Assembly: GCA_038400315.1 (NCBI GenBank)
Contig: CP151667.1
Span: forward strand, 2,739,174 to 2,803,173
Source of the DNA: Isosphaeraceae bacterium EP7
GTDB taxonomy: Bacteria; Planctomycetota; Planctomycetia; Isosphaerales; Isosphaeraceae
Direction of reading: 5' to 3'
Length of the DNA: 64,000 nt
In this document: piece after piece, positions 34,101 to 41,752 of the stretch
Layout of the letters: the number at the start of each line of letters is the position of its first letter
How positions within the stretch are numbered: the stretch's first letter is position 1
Program-made: the position numbers and the translations under genes
The notes under the pieces: model-generated
The model's input: the letters and a program-made list of their open reading frames with translations, nothing else
Told to the model about the DNA's origin: nothing
The model's database searches: none

Positions 34101-37100
34101 TCCATTAGGACGGAGAGGATCGACGACGAGGATGCCGAGGTCGCGGAGGGGGCGGCGGGAGTTTCGGCGGGGGCCGACGAGGCGAGATCGGCGACGAGGT
34201 GGTCGATGATCTGGCCGAGCGTCCGCAGCGAGCCGACGTGCTCCGAGCCGATCACGCCCGCCTCGGGCAGCTTCTCCTGGATGGCGGAGAGGATCTCGAC
34301 GCGCTTGATCGAGTCGATGCCGAGGTCGGCATCCAGCTCCATCGACGGCTCAAGAACGTCGACCGGATACCCCGTCTTCTCCGCGACGACTTCCAGCAAA
34401 GCCCGCTCAATCGCATCGCGGCCCATGCCGGCCGGCGCGGCGGGCTGAGGAGCGACGGCCGCAGAACGCGGGGCGACAGGCGCGGGGCGGGGTGCCTCGA
34501 CGTGTGCGGGGGCCGGGGCCCTGGTCGCGACGGGAGCCGGTCGGGGCGCCTCGAACTTTGGCGCGATCGGGGCCGGCGCGGGGGCGGGCCGTGCGATCGC
34601 CTGCTGCGGCGCGGGGGTCGGGGCGGGACGAAGGGGTGCGTGGGTAGGCGTGCCGGTGGCCAGGCCGAGGGAAGCGAGGGCCAGGGCCTGCTGCTGACCG
34701 AGCAGGGTTTGCAAGGTGCGCTGGGCCGTCTCTTGCCCTTCGAGGAACTGGCGATGCAGCCCGGCGGTCTGCTCGTTGAGGCGTTGCAGCCCCACCAGGT
34801 TCGCCTGCGCATCGCGCAAAGCCTGGCCCAGGAGTCCGGCAACGGCCGGGTCGGCCGACGTGGCCTGGCGTGCGGGCGGGGCGGGGGCCGCCGGGGTGTC
34901 GCGATGAGTCATGGTGTCGTCGGAGGTGAAGTGGCCTCGGCCATTGGTAGAGGCCGGCCCTGGTTGTGCGACGCCCCGGGGTGGGGCCTGCGGCGTGACG
35001 TTCGGGGCGTGGACGGGCAGGGGGCCGGGCGGGGTCAAGACTGCCCGTGCGGCCGGGGCCTGAATTGGTACGGCAGGGATAGGGGCCTGGACAGGCGGGG
35101 CCTGTTTTTTCGGCGGGGTGGGCGGCCGCTTACTGGGCTTGGCGGTCGCGTTGGCGCCACTCACCTTGACGGTCAGGCCGGCGGGCCTGGGCGGGGCGGC
35201 GGCCAGGGCGTTGGCCGGCTCATCCCAGCGGTCGAGCTTGAGCGGATGGCCCAGCGCGGCCAGGCCGGCGAGCGTCCGGGACAGGTCGAGCAGGCCGCCG
35301 CGGGCTCCCTTGCTGGCGTCGAGGGCGAGCGCCGCGTGGTCGGTTGTCTCCAGGATCGCCGAGACCAGGCCGGTCAGGACGGCGCCGGGGCCGACCTCGA
35401 CGAACGTGGTGATCCCCAGGCCGGCCATCGCGCGGATCTGGGCCACGAACTCGACGGGCCGGGCGAGTTGATCGGCGAGCAGGGCGCGGGCCTCGGCGGG
35501 GTCGGCCGGGTACTCCGCGGCGGTCGAGTTGGCGAAGACGGGCAGCAACGCCGGGGCCAATTTCACCGCGTCGATGGCCAGGCGGAACGGCAGGCTGGCG
35601 GCGGCGACGAACCGGCTATGGAAGGCCGCCGCCACGGCCAGCGGGCGGGTGGCGATCTTGCTCGCCTCGAACAGCCGGGCCGCCCGCGCGATGGCCGACG
35701 CCGGGCCCGAGAGCACCGCCTGCTTGGGTCCGTTCTTGTTGGCCACCACCACGTCGAGCCGCTCGCGGGCCAGCACCGCCTCGACCTCGGCGAGCGGGCC
35801 GAGCACCGCGAGCATCGCGCCCGAATCGCCCTCGCCCGCGTCGGCATTGCCGGCCTCGGCCATCAGTTCGCCGCGCTTGCGGGAGAGGGCGAAGAGGGCC
35901 TCGGCCGAGATCCGGCCGGCGGCATGCAGCGCGGGCAGCTCGCCATAACTGTGCCCGGCCGCGGCGTCGGCCTTCACGCCGAAGCGGTCGAGGATGGCGA
36001 GCATCCCCAGGCTGATCGCCCCCAGCGCCGGCTGCGCGGTCTCGGTGGCACGCAGGGCCCTGTCATGGGCGGCTCGGCCATCGTCGTCGAAGGCGGGCTG
36101 GGGGTAGATCGCGTCGGAGAGCCGGTCGGGGCCGCCGATCGTCCGGTCGCCCAGGTCGAGGACGCGGGCCATCTCGGGGAAGAGGCAGGCCAGCTCGCGG
36201 GCCATGCCGACGTATTGCGCCCCCTGACCGGGGAAGAGCATCGCCAGCTTGCCGGGCTTCCCTTCGCCCAGGTAGGCCCCCTCGGGGGCGACGGACAGGC
36301 CCTTGCGGGCGGGACCGGCCAGCAGCTTGCGGCCGGCCTCGAAGGCACGAGGCAGGTCGGCGGGGGTGGCCGCGATCGCCAGCCGGACCGGGGCGTCGGG
36401 CTTGAACGAGGCGCGGGCGCGAGCGGCCTGAACACGCAGGGCGTCGCCTTCAAGGCCGAGCGGCCAGATCTCCAGGAGTGAGCCCAGGGCCTCGCGGGTG
36501 GGCGCCGAGAAGGCCAGAAGCTGGACGCCGCCGTCCCAGGCGACCTCGGCGTGATCGGGATCGGCCTCTTCCATCACGCAGTGGAAATTGCTGCCGCCGA
36601 AGCCGAAGGCGCTGACGGCCGCGCGTCGCGGGTGGCCCTCGCGGGGCATCCAGGGGCGGGCCTCGGTGTTCACGTAGAAGGGGGACGCGCCCGGCAGGGC
36701 GTCGGCCAGCGGACGTGTGACCTTGGCCGTGGGGGGGAGCACCTTGTGGTGCAGCGCCAGCGCCGCCTTGATGATCCCCGCCGAGCCCGCCGCCGCCTTG
36801 GTGTGGCCGATCTGCGACTTCACCGAGCCCAGGGCGCACCAGGTGGCGTCGTCCTTCGCCTCGCGGTACACGGAGGCCAGCGCCGACAGCTCGATGGCGT
36901 CGCCCACCTTGGTCCCCGTGCCGTGGGCCTCGACCAGCTCGACCGTCTCGGGGCTGATCCCGGCCTCTTCATAGGCACGCCGCAGCGCCCGACTCTGACC
37001 GGCGGCGACCGGCGCGTAGACGGCCCCGCCCTTGCCGTCGGACGACGTGCCCATCCCCCGGATCACCGCGTAGATCCGGTCGCCGTCGCGTTTGGCATCG

Positions 37101-37960
37101 GCCAGCCGCTTCAAGACGACCACGCCCAGCCCTTCGCCCAGGATCGTGCCGTCGCAGCCGGCGTCGAACGGGCGGGCGTCGCCGGTGGGCGACATGGCCG
37201 GGGTCTTGCTGAAGCACATATACATGAAGATGTCATTGAACGTGTCGAGCCCGCCCGACACGGCCAGGTCGGTGCGGCCCGAGGCCAGCTCCAGCATCGA
37301 CAGGTGCACCGCGCCGTGGGAGCTGGCGCAGGCCGCGTCGATGACGCAGTTGGTGCCGTGCAGGTCGAGCCGGTTGGCGATCCGGCCGGCGGCCACGTTG
37401 CCCAGCAGGCCCGGGAACGAGTTCTCCTGCCAGCCGACGTAGCCCTCGCCGATCCGCTCGACCACTTCCTGCGCCGTCGCCTCGTCGACCCCCGAGTCCT
37501 TCAGGGCCTTGCGCCAGAGCGGGTGGCCGAGGCGGGCGCCCAGCGGGATCACCAGCTCCAGGGCGCCCGTGACGCCCAGGATCACGCTGACCCGGGCACG
37601 GTCGAACTCGCGCCCCGCGCCATACCCGGCGTCGTCCAGCGCCCGCCTCGCGGCGTACAGGCCGAGGAGCTGGGTGGTGTCGGTCGCATCCAGGTTCGCG
37701 GGCGCAATCCCGAACTCGAGCGCGGGGAAGTCGACCGGCGAGAGGAAGCCGCCGCGATGGGCGTAGGTCTTGTCGGGCGACTTGGGGTCGGCGTCGAAGT
37801 AGTCCTCAGGCCGCCAGTGCGAGGGGGGGACCTCGGTGATGGCGTCGACCCGGTTGCGGATGTTCGCCCAGTAGCTCGACAGGTCGCCGGCCCCGGGGAA
37901 CAGGCAGCCCATGCCGATGATCGCCACCGGGACCTGGGGGGTTGATTCGGCCGGATTCAA
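31142..37960 (-). CDS. pfaA: PUFA-type synthase subunit, PfaA-like: KS-MAT-ACP x3-KR-DH
   Basis: A 2,272-residue iterative type I synthase subunit. Domains in order: ketosynthase (about 10-465) with Cys211 in DAACASSHGAV, His346 in EAHGTGTKVGD and His386 in SQIGHTKAAAG; a malonyl-type AT (about 570-900) with LFPGQGAQYVGMA and Ser671 in GHSYGELPALHA; a Pro/Ala linker; a predicted coiled helix with LHRQFLEGQE (about 1040-1095) seen in PfaA/Hgl-type synthases; three ACPs with phosphopantetheine Ser1217, Ser1314 and Ser1413 in GIDSIKRVEIL; a ketoreductase with VVVSGGARGVTAEVA and YAAANESLN; and a C-terminal hotdog dehydratase with HVLDGRPVLP (HxxxGxxxxP) and DCAFQ (DxxxQ). The start is a TTG at 37958-37960 with AAGGA nine bases upstream; no ATG fits before the KS. 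Gap to pfaD is 63 bases. Confidence 0.93.
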   Translation of the reverse strand: MNPAESTPQVPVAIIGMGCLFPGAGDLSSYWANIRNRVDAITEVPPSHWRPEDYFDADPKSPDKTYAHRGGFLSPVDFPALEFGIAPANLDATDTTQLLGLYAARRALDDAGYGAGREFDRARVSVILGVTGALELVIPLGARLGHPLWRKALKDSGVDEATAQEVVERIGEGYVGWQENSFPGLLGNVAAGRIANRLDLHGTNCVIDAACASSHGAVHLSMLELASGRTDLAVSGGLDTFNDIFMYMCFSKTPAMSPTGDARPFDAGCDGTILGEGLGVVVLKRLADAKRDGDRIYAVIRGMGTSSDGKGGAVYAPVAAGQSRALRRAYEEAGISPETVELVEAHGTGTKVGDAIELSALASVYREAKDDATWCALGSVKSQIGHTKAAAGSAGIIKAALALHHKVLPPTAKVTRPLADALPGASPFYVNTEARPWMPREGHPRRAAVSAFGFGGSNFHCVMEEADPDHAEVAWDGGVQLLAFSAPTREALGSLLEIWPLGLEGDALRVQAARARASFKPDAPVRLAIAATPADLPRAFEAGRKLLAGPARKGLSVAPEGAYLGEGKPGKLAMLFPGQGAQYVGMARELACLFPEMARVLDLGDRTIGGPDRLSDAIYPQPAFDDDGRAAHDRALRATETAQPALGAISLGMLAILDRFGVKADAAAGHSYGELPALHAAGRISAEALFALSRKRGELMAEAGNADAGEGDSGAMLAVLGPLAEVEAVLARERLDVVVANKNGPKQAVLSGPASAIARAARLFEASKIATRPLAVAAAFHSRFVAAASLPFRLAIDAVKLAPALLPVFANSTAAEYPADPAEARALLADQLARPVEFVAQIRAMAGLGITTFVEVGPGAVLTGLVSAILETTDHAALALDASKGARGGLLDLSRTLAGLAALGHPLKLDRWDEPANALAAAPPRPAGLTVKVSGANATAKPSKRPPTPPKKQAPPVQAPIPAVPIQAPAARAVLTPPGPLPVHAPNVTPQAPPRGVAQPGPASTNGRGHFTSDDTMTHRDTPAAPAPPARQATSADPAVAGLLGQALRDAQANLVGLQRLNEQTAGLHRQFLEGQETAQRTLQTLLGQQQALALASLGLATGTPTHAPLRPAPTPAPQQAIARPAPAPAPIAPKFEAPRPAPVATRAPAPAHVEAPRPAPVAPRSAAVAPQPAAPAGMGRDAIERALLEVVAEKTGYPVDVLEPSMELDADLGIDSIKRVEILSAIQEKLPEAGVIGSEHVGSLRTLGQIIDHLVADLASSAPAETPAAPSATSASSSSILSVLMEVVAEKTGYPVDVLEPTMELDADLGIDSIKRVEILSALQERLPEAGAIGSEHVGSLRTLGQIVEHLASTLPATASPVSAPVQAPTPSGNHAATIRAALMAVVAEKTGYPADVLEPSMELDADLGIDSIKRVEILSALQERLPDAAAIGSEHVGSLRTLEQIVEFLVGSPTADETPAPVAAEAARPVEVAVSGPAIERFLPTVARIAAGERRSLRSGSDFGVMDDGSPLAASLVRRLEARGLRSRLVRPGSVGEVEGLILLAGESDDDTAAIKDAFRLMREAGPSLRQTGGVLASVCHLDGAFGFGPGGLESGRGGALAGLVKTAAREWPDVRVRAIDAAHDLGSDDEVAEAIVDELTLDGPVEVGLSSAGRSALDLIAAPLSVEAGASMPLEAGDVVVVSGGARGVTAEVALAFAVACRPTIVVIGRSAAPEAEPEWLAGLADEPAIKRAMLARAEGKADLRQVGEEVRAILANREVSANLDRIRRAGSEAAYYAADVRDSAAVASILDDVRSRFGPVRALIHGAGVLADRAIVDQTDDQFARVYDTKVQGLNALLDATRGDDLKVLVVFSSTTARLGRTGQVAYAAANESLNKLARVEQWRRPSCRVVSANWGPWDGGMVTPALKGVFSAEGVALIPLEAGSAYLVDELRSAAPRPVEVVILGPGSAPPTTPLRPEIEATPATSEAPAIEPAPATAAGMAAVFERPVSVQAIPILDAHVLDGRPVLPMALVMEWLVQGAMHRHPGLGLHGVDEFRLLKGVILRDDRPETVRVLAGKAIRKDGLSIVPTELRGRLADGREVLHARAEVVLGDRAPLPGPAGPLPAGKPTAWTARTLYRDVLFHGTELQGIQQIDACNEAGAVARSSTSPAPSEWLDKPLRTAWVTDPLALDCAFQLMILWSHELRGAASLPTVVGRYRQFRKAFPPDGVTLVARVTRSSAHGATADIDFLDGAGEPVARIEGYECVIDASLQNAFRKNRPARLDAR
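33605..34423 (-). repeat. Three tandem acyl-carrier-protein repeats in the PfaA-like gene
   Basis: Residues about 1180-1452, repeat period 97 and 99 residues. Each unit has VVAEKTGYPVDVLEP, ELDADLGIDSIKRVEIL and IGSEHVGSLRTL almost unchanged, joined by Ala/Pro/Ser linkers. The near identity at DNA level makes the copy number prone to recombination. Three is at the low end of the range known for PfaA proteins. Confidence 0.93.
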
Positions 37961-38023
37961 GGGTTCGAGTCCTTACGCGTGGGGCTGGCTCAGGCGATGC
38001 GGCGGGCGGCGTGCGGGGTTGAC

Positions 38024-39619
38024 TCAGGGCAGGATCAACGGATCCAGATCGGCCGGTTCAAGCGGGACCAGCCTCGGCGTGCCAGTCGGCGGCGCCAGGC
38101 CCTGCGCGGCCAGCGACCGTGCCCGCTGCAAGACCGCCGCGCCGTGGAGGATATTCAGGGAGGCCGGCAAGATCCGCCGGGCGGCGGGCGCCTCCAGCCA
38201 GGTCCCGCGCACCCAGTCGTTGAACGCGGCCATCGCGGGCCCGCACCAGACCTGGTAGTCGACCGCGCGGGAGGCGTCGCCGGCGTTGGCCCAATGCGAC
38301 GACTGGCCCAGATACCAGCGGAAGACCAGCGCCATCTTGTGCCGGGGGTCGCGATCGGCCCGCTCCACCTGCGACGGGTCGCGCACGGCGAAGAAGGCCT
38401 TGGTCTGGACCCAGACGGCGTCCAGCGGCAGCCGGAAGATCGTCTTCTCCAGCGTCGCCCGCTCGGCGGCCGGGATCGCCTCGATCGAGTCGTACGCGCG
38501 ATAGGCCTCATACAGCTTGGCCGCCCGCATGGCGAAGAGGGTGCCCCGCTTGAGCACCTGGAGCTTGATGCCCATCTCGAACATATCGGCGGCCGGCGCC
38601 ATGGCGATGTCGGCCTGGCGGGCCTCGGCGAGCATCGTGCGGACGGCGTCGGACGTGCCCGACTCCACGCACGACTGGCTGACGCTACCGATGACGAGAT
38701 AGGCGGCCCCCATCGCCAGGGCACCCGCAGCCGACCAGGGGGTCGAGATCCCGCCGGCCGCGCCGATGCGCGGGACCTGCGCGTAGCCGTGCTGGGCCTG
38801 GATCCGGTCCCGCAGGGCGAGCATCGTGGGCAGCAGGACGATCGCGGGCTGGTTGTCGGTGTGCCCCCCCGAGTCGGCCTCGGCCGTGATGTCGGCGGCC
38901 ATCGGAATCTCGGCCGCCATCGCCGCCTGCTCGGCCGTGATGTCCCCGCGATTCACAAGCTCCGCCAGCAGCTTCGGCGGCGGCGGCGCCAGAAACTTGG
39001 TGGCGACCTCGACCCGCGAGACTTTGGCGATCACCTTGTTGGGAGCGACCACGCGCCCCGAGGCGTCGCGCCGCAGGCCCGCCACCCGGTAGCGGACCAC
39101 CGGGAGCGTCAGGTCGAGATAGGCGCTGGCTTCCACGAGCCGGATGTTGCGCCTGAGGTAGAGGTCGACGACCGCGGCCTCAAGCGTCGGCTCGCCCGGG
39201 CTGTGGATCAAGTTGAACCCGCGCGGCACGGAGGCGTCGAGGTTGTGCTCGAGCCGGTCGATGGCGGCCTCGACGGCCGGGACGGGCAGGCCGGCCGCGC
39301 CGAAGATGCCGAGCATCCCGCCGCGGCCCATCGCCTCGACGATCTCGGTCGAGCCGATCCCGTTGGCCATCGCGCCCGAGACCATCGCAAAGCGCAGGCC
39401 ATGCTCGCGGAGGAAGGCGGAATCGCCCAGGTTCTCTAGCGGGCAGGGGGGAACGAGGCCCAGGACCCTATCGCCGTCAAGGGTTGCGGCGAGCCCGGCC
39501 GGCCAGTCGACCTCGACGAACTCGGGGCCGCCCGGGCGTTCGACCGCGACGAATCCGGCGCGCACGCGGGCAAGCGCTCGTTCCAAAGTCTCGCCCTGAG
39601 TCGTCGGTGCCACCGTCAT
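38024..39619 (-). CDS. pfaD: PfaD, trans-acting enoyl reductase of the PUFA-type synthase
   Basis: A 531-residue FMN-dependent enoyl reductase of the nitronate-monooxygenase-like TIM-barrel family, the PfaD type that works in trans with PfaA and PfaC. Seen: FAMVSGAMANGIGS and MLGIFGAAGLP near the N-terminus, GFNLIHSPGEP, then the barrel core ADSGGHTDNQPAIVLLPTM and the FMN-phosphate region RIGAAGGISTPWSAAGALAM, GAAYLVIGSVSQSCVESGTS. The C-terminal KMALVFRWYLGQSSHWAN and DYQVWCGPAMAAFNDW stretches are typical of PfaD. The ATG at 39617-39619 has GGAG seven bases upstream. It is the first gene of the pfa-ole run. Confidence 0.95.
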   Translation of the reverse strand: MTVAPTTQGETLERALARVRAGFVAVERPGGPEFVEVDWPAGLAATLDGDRVLGLVPPCPLENLGDSAFLREHGLRFAMVSGAMANGIGSTEIVEAMGRGGMLGIFGAAGLPVPAVEAAIDRLEHNLDASVPRGFNLIHSPGEPTLEAAVVDLYLRRNIRLVEASAYLDLTLPVVRYRVAGLRRDASGRVVAPNKVIAKVSRVEVATKFLAPPPPKLLAELVNRGDITAEQAAMAAEIPMAADITAEADSGGHTDNQPAIVLLPTMLALRDRIQAQHGYAQVPRIGAAGGISTPWSAAGALAMGAAYLVIGSVSQSCVESGTSDAVRTMLAEARQADIAMAPAADMFEMGIKLQVLKRGTLFAMRAAKLYEAYRAYDSIEAIPAAERATLEKTIFRLPLDAVWVQTKAFFAVRDPSQVERADRDPRHKMALVFRWYLGQSSHWANAGDASRAVDYQVWCGPAMAAFNDWVRGTWLEAPAARRILPASLNILHGAAVLQRARSLAAQGLAPPTGTPRLVPLEPADLDPLILP

Positions 39620-39773
39620 CAAGCCGCTCCACCGCCGCCCCTGTTGCCGACCTCGACCTGACCGGGCCTCACGGCGGACGGCCTCGGAACGTCCTCAAAC
39701 GGACACCCCCGGCCGCCCGGCTCGCCGACCATTCCGCGATTCGGCCGCGTGTCAGGCCCCGGGGGTGGGCTCC

Positions 39774-39803
39774 GTTATAGAATATGGGGGGGAGCCAGTG
39801 CAA
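39774..39803 (-). promoter_or_regulatory. Candidate sigma70-type promoter of the pfa-ole operon
   Basis: On the minus strand: TTGCAC (-35), 18-base spacer, TATAAC (-10), about 155 bases upstream of the pfaD ATG. A C-run lies inside the spacer. Assigned by consensus similarity only. Confidence 0.35.
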
Positions 39804-39962
39804 CACGGGCCGTCGTCGCCGTCGCCCCGGCCTCGTCGAAAAATCCTGAGATGGGGCTGCCGTCGGGGGGGCGGAAAACGCCTATGCTATCCGCTCCGAT
39901 GACATTCGTTGATGCGTTTTTGCAACACGATCGCGAATTCCCGCCGAGGCCCGACGAGGGTA

Positions 39963-39991
39963 TTGACGTCTGATGAGATTGGTTTTATCGT
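39963..39991 (+). promoter_or_regulatory. Candidate promoter for the lipoprotein/DUF1559 genes
   Basis: TTGACG, exactly 17 bases, TATCGT. The -35 is near-perfect and the -10 is weak. It lies about 195 bases upstream of the lipoprotein start. Confidence 0.3.
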
Positions 39992-40185
39992 CACAGATCT
40001 ATCGCCACGTTCCTCGGCCTCGACTTGTCTGAGGCCACCGCCAGATTCGTTTACCAGACTCGAATTTGAATCGGTGCTCGACAGCGCCACGATCGGGCGA
40101 TCGTACGCGCTTAAGTCGGCCGGCGGGACGTGAGTGTGGGGGTCCGCGCCTGGACCCCGAACTCCATTGCCAGGAGATGACTCTC

Positions 40186-40410
40186 GTGAGACGTGCAAAC
40201 GTCACCCTCGCGGCGACCCTCGCGGTCGTAGGCACTCTTATGCTCGGAGGTTGCGGATCGGCGGAGAACGACGGCGGGAAGATCGACCTCTCGGAGCAGT
40301 ACATCACGACGCCGAAGACCCCTCCCAAACCGGTCCCGCTCGAGAACCTCAGCCCACTTCAGAAGCGGGCTCGCCGGGCCGCAGAAGCCCAGGGCAAGAC
40401 AGACAATTAA
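40186..40410 (+). CDS. Small putative lipoprotein
   Basis: A 74-residue lipoprotein: Arg-rich n-region, hydrophobic stretch NVTLAATLAVVGTLMLGGCG with lipobox LGGC, then a short charged tail rich in Lys, Pro and Arg (TPKTPPKPVPLENL, KRARRAAEAQ). The ribosome site decides the start: AGGAG at 40172-40176 touches the ATG at 40177 with no spacing, but stands nine bases from the in-frame GTG at 40186, so GTG is preferred. It lies 110 bases upstream of the DUF1559 gene on the same strand; short lipoproteins of this kind are common next to DUF1559 genes in planctomycetes. Function unknown. Confidence 0.8.
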   Translation: MRRANVTLAATLAVVGTLMLGGCGSAENDGGKIDLSEQYITTPKTPPKPVPLENLSPLQKRARRAAEAQGKTDN

Positions 40411-40520
40411 TCGTCTCCGCCGGACCGATCGTCGGAGTCCGATCGGTCCACCCGTCATTCCTCCGTCCGTCGCCATTCATCTCTCGTACGCAGATCCTCA
40501 AAAACTCGGAGACGTCCGCC

Positions 40521-41606
40521 ATGCCGGTCCATGAGACGCGGAGCAAGGCCGTTCGGGGGTTCACCCTGATCGAGCTGCTGGTCGTGATTTCCATCATCGC
40601 GGTGCTGATCGCACTGCTGCTGCCCGCCGTCCAGTCGGCGCGAGAGGCCGCTCGGCGCATGCAGTGCGTCAACAACCTGAAGCAACTCGGGTTGGCGACC
40701 CACAATTATGAGTCGAGCGTCGGCTCGTTCCCCATGGGCGACCACAAGGGCCGCAACTATAACGGCAACTACATCCGCCAGAATTTCGGGCCCTTCGTGG
40801 CATTGACCCAGTTCATCGAGCAGGGCCAGGTCTACAACGCCCTGAACTCATCCCTGCAGATGTATCTGGCGCCGAACAGCACGGTCAATGCGATAGGCCT
40901 GACCGCCCTGTGGTGCCCCAGCGACATCAACGTCACTCGTCGTTACCCGGGCAACAAGGACGACGGCTGGGATGAAGCGCCGCAGCCGATGTGCTACAGC
41001 AGCTACGGTGCCAACACCGGCCCGCTCATCTACCATCCGAACCGCGGCAATAGCGGCTGGTCCGGAACCGGCACCCTGCTGCCGCAGATGAACGGCATCT
41101 TCTCCTACATCGGCGCCGCCGCCTACGGCGACACGGGCACCAGCGTCTCGCCGACCCGGCTCTCGGGCATCACCGACGGCACGAGCAACACCATCCTCTA
41201 CGGTGAGCATTCCTACGGCCGCAATGCCATGGGCAACACCGACGGGCCCGACGGCCCCAACTGGTGGTCCTCGGGCGACTATGGGGACACGACGTTCTCG
41301 ACGTTCTTCCCGCCCAACTATTTCAAGAGCTGGACCCAGTCCCGCGCGGTCGGCGTCTACTACTTCCCCCGCGGCGAGAACATCTCCAACACCTCGACCA
41401 GCTTCCACCCCGGCGGCTGTAACTTCGCCATGTGCGACGGGTCGGTCCGGTTCATCAAGGACACGATCAACTCCTGGAAGCCCCTGGCCATCGGCATCCC
41501 CTCGGGCGCCGAGACGCCTTACAACCTGAACGGCCAGACCTACGGCGTGTATCAGGCCCTCTCCACCCGCAACGGCGGCGAGATCGTCAGCGCCGACGCG
41601 TTCTGA
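40521..41606 (+). CDS. DUF1559 protein with prepilin-type N-terminus
   Basis: A 361-residue member of the large planctomycete DUF1559 family. Residues 10-35 carry a type IV prepilin signal: a basic leader, cleavage site before Phe in RGFTLIELLVV, then the hydrophobic IIAVLIALLLPAV helix and the family's SAREAARRMQC and NNLKQLGLATHNYES. The C-terminus holds the H-x9-DG motif (FHPGGCNFAMCDGSVRF). Such proteins are thought to be processed by a prepilin peptidase and assembled as pseudopilins or surface fibres; the real role is unknown. ATG at 40521. A strong hairpin follows the stop. Confidence 0.95.
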   Translation: MPVHETRSKAVRGFTLIELLVVISIIAVLIALLLPAVQSAREAARRMQCVNNLKQLGLATHNYESSVGSFPMGDHKGRNYNGNYIRQNFGPFVALTQFIEQGQVYNALNSSLQMYLAPNSTVNAIGLTALWCPSDINVTRRYPGNKDDGWDEAPQPMCYSSYGANTGPLIYHPNRGNSGWSGTGTLLPQMNGIFSYIGAAAYGDTGTSVSPTRLSGITDGTSNTILYGEHSYGRNAMGNTDGPDGPNWWSSGDYGDTTFSTFFPPNYFKSWTQSRAVGVYYFPRGENISNTSTSFHPGGCNFAMCDGSVRFIKDTINSWKPLAIGIPSGAETPYNLNGQTYGVYQALSTRNGGEIVSADAF

Positions 41607-41620
41607 TCCGACGCACTCAC

Positions 41621-41649
41621 GCCGAGGGGCACCTCACGGTCCCCTCGGC
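41621..41649 (+). terminator. Perfect 9-bp hairpin after the DUF1559 gene
   Basis: GCCGAGGGG (41621-41629) pairs with CCCCTCGGC (41641-41649), 11-base loop, 15 bases after the stop. No U-tract. Probably ends the lipoprotein/DUF1559 transcript. Confidence 0.55.
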
Positions 41650-41752
41650 GGGTCTCCTCACGCGACTGCCCGTGTACCCAATCTTGAAGGGTACGCGGGC
41701 GGCTTGCTTGGACGTCGAATCGACCGTCGAGACCCCGCGGGCCACGCCGAAG

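Larger units (their letters stand above)
39620..40185. other. Divergent intergenic region between pfaD and the lipoprotein gene
   Basis: About 565 bases without a convincing gene. It holds the likely promoter of the pfa-ole operon (minus strand, about 39774-39803) and a likely promoter for the plus-strand lipoprotein/DUF1559 pair (39963-39991). The stretch 39961-40100 is more A+T-rich than the surrounding genes. Confidence 0.5.

Noticed and set aside
31073-34108. A 1,011-codon plus-strand open frame opposite the PfaA-like gene
   Set aside because: It is antisense to clear KR, ACP and DH motifs. Its translation is Gly/Arg/Asp-rich without any domain, which is typical of the antisense frame of GC-rich genes.
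33605-34423. CRISPR-like or minisatellite repeat
   Set aside because: The period of about 295 bases and the conserved phosphopantetheine sites show that these are ACP domains.
18460-39619. Heterocyst-glycolipid (hgl) type or ordinary polyketide cluster instead of a PUFA-type synthase
   Set aside because: A PfaD-type enoyl reductase, tandem ACPs, a KS-CLF pair and FabA-type double-hotdog dehydratases together fit the PUFA/secondary-lipid class better; a fine subtype cannot be assigned by eye.
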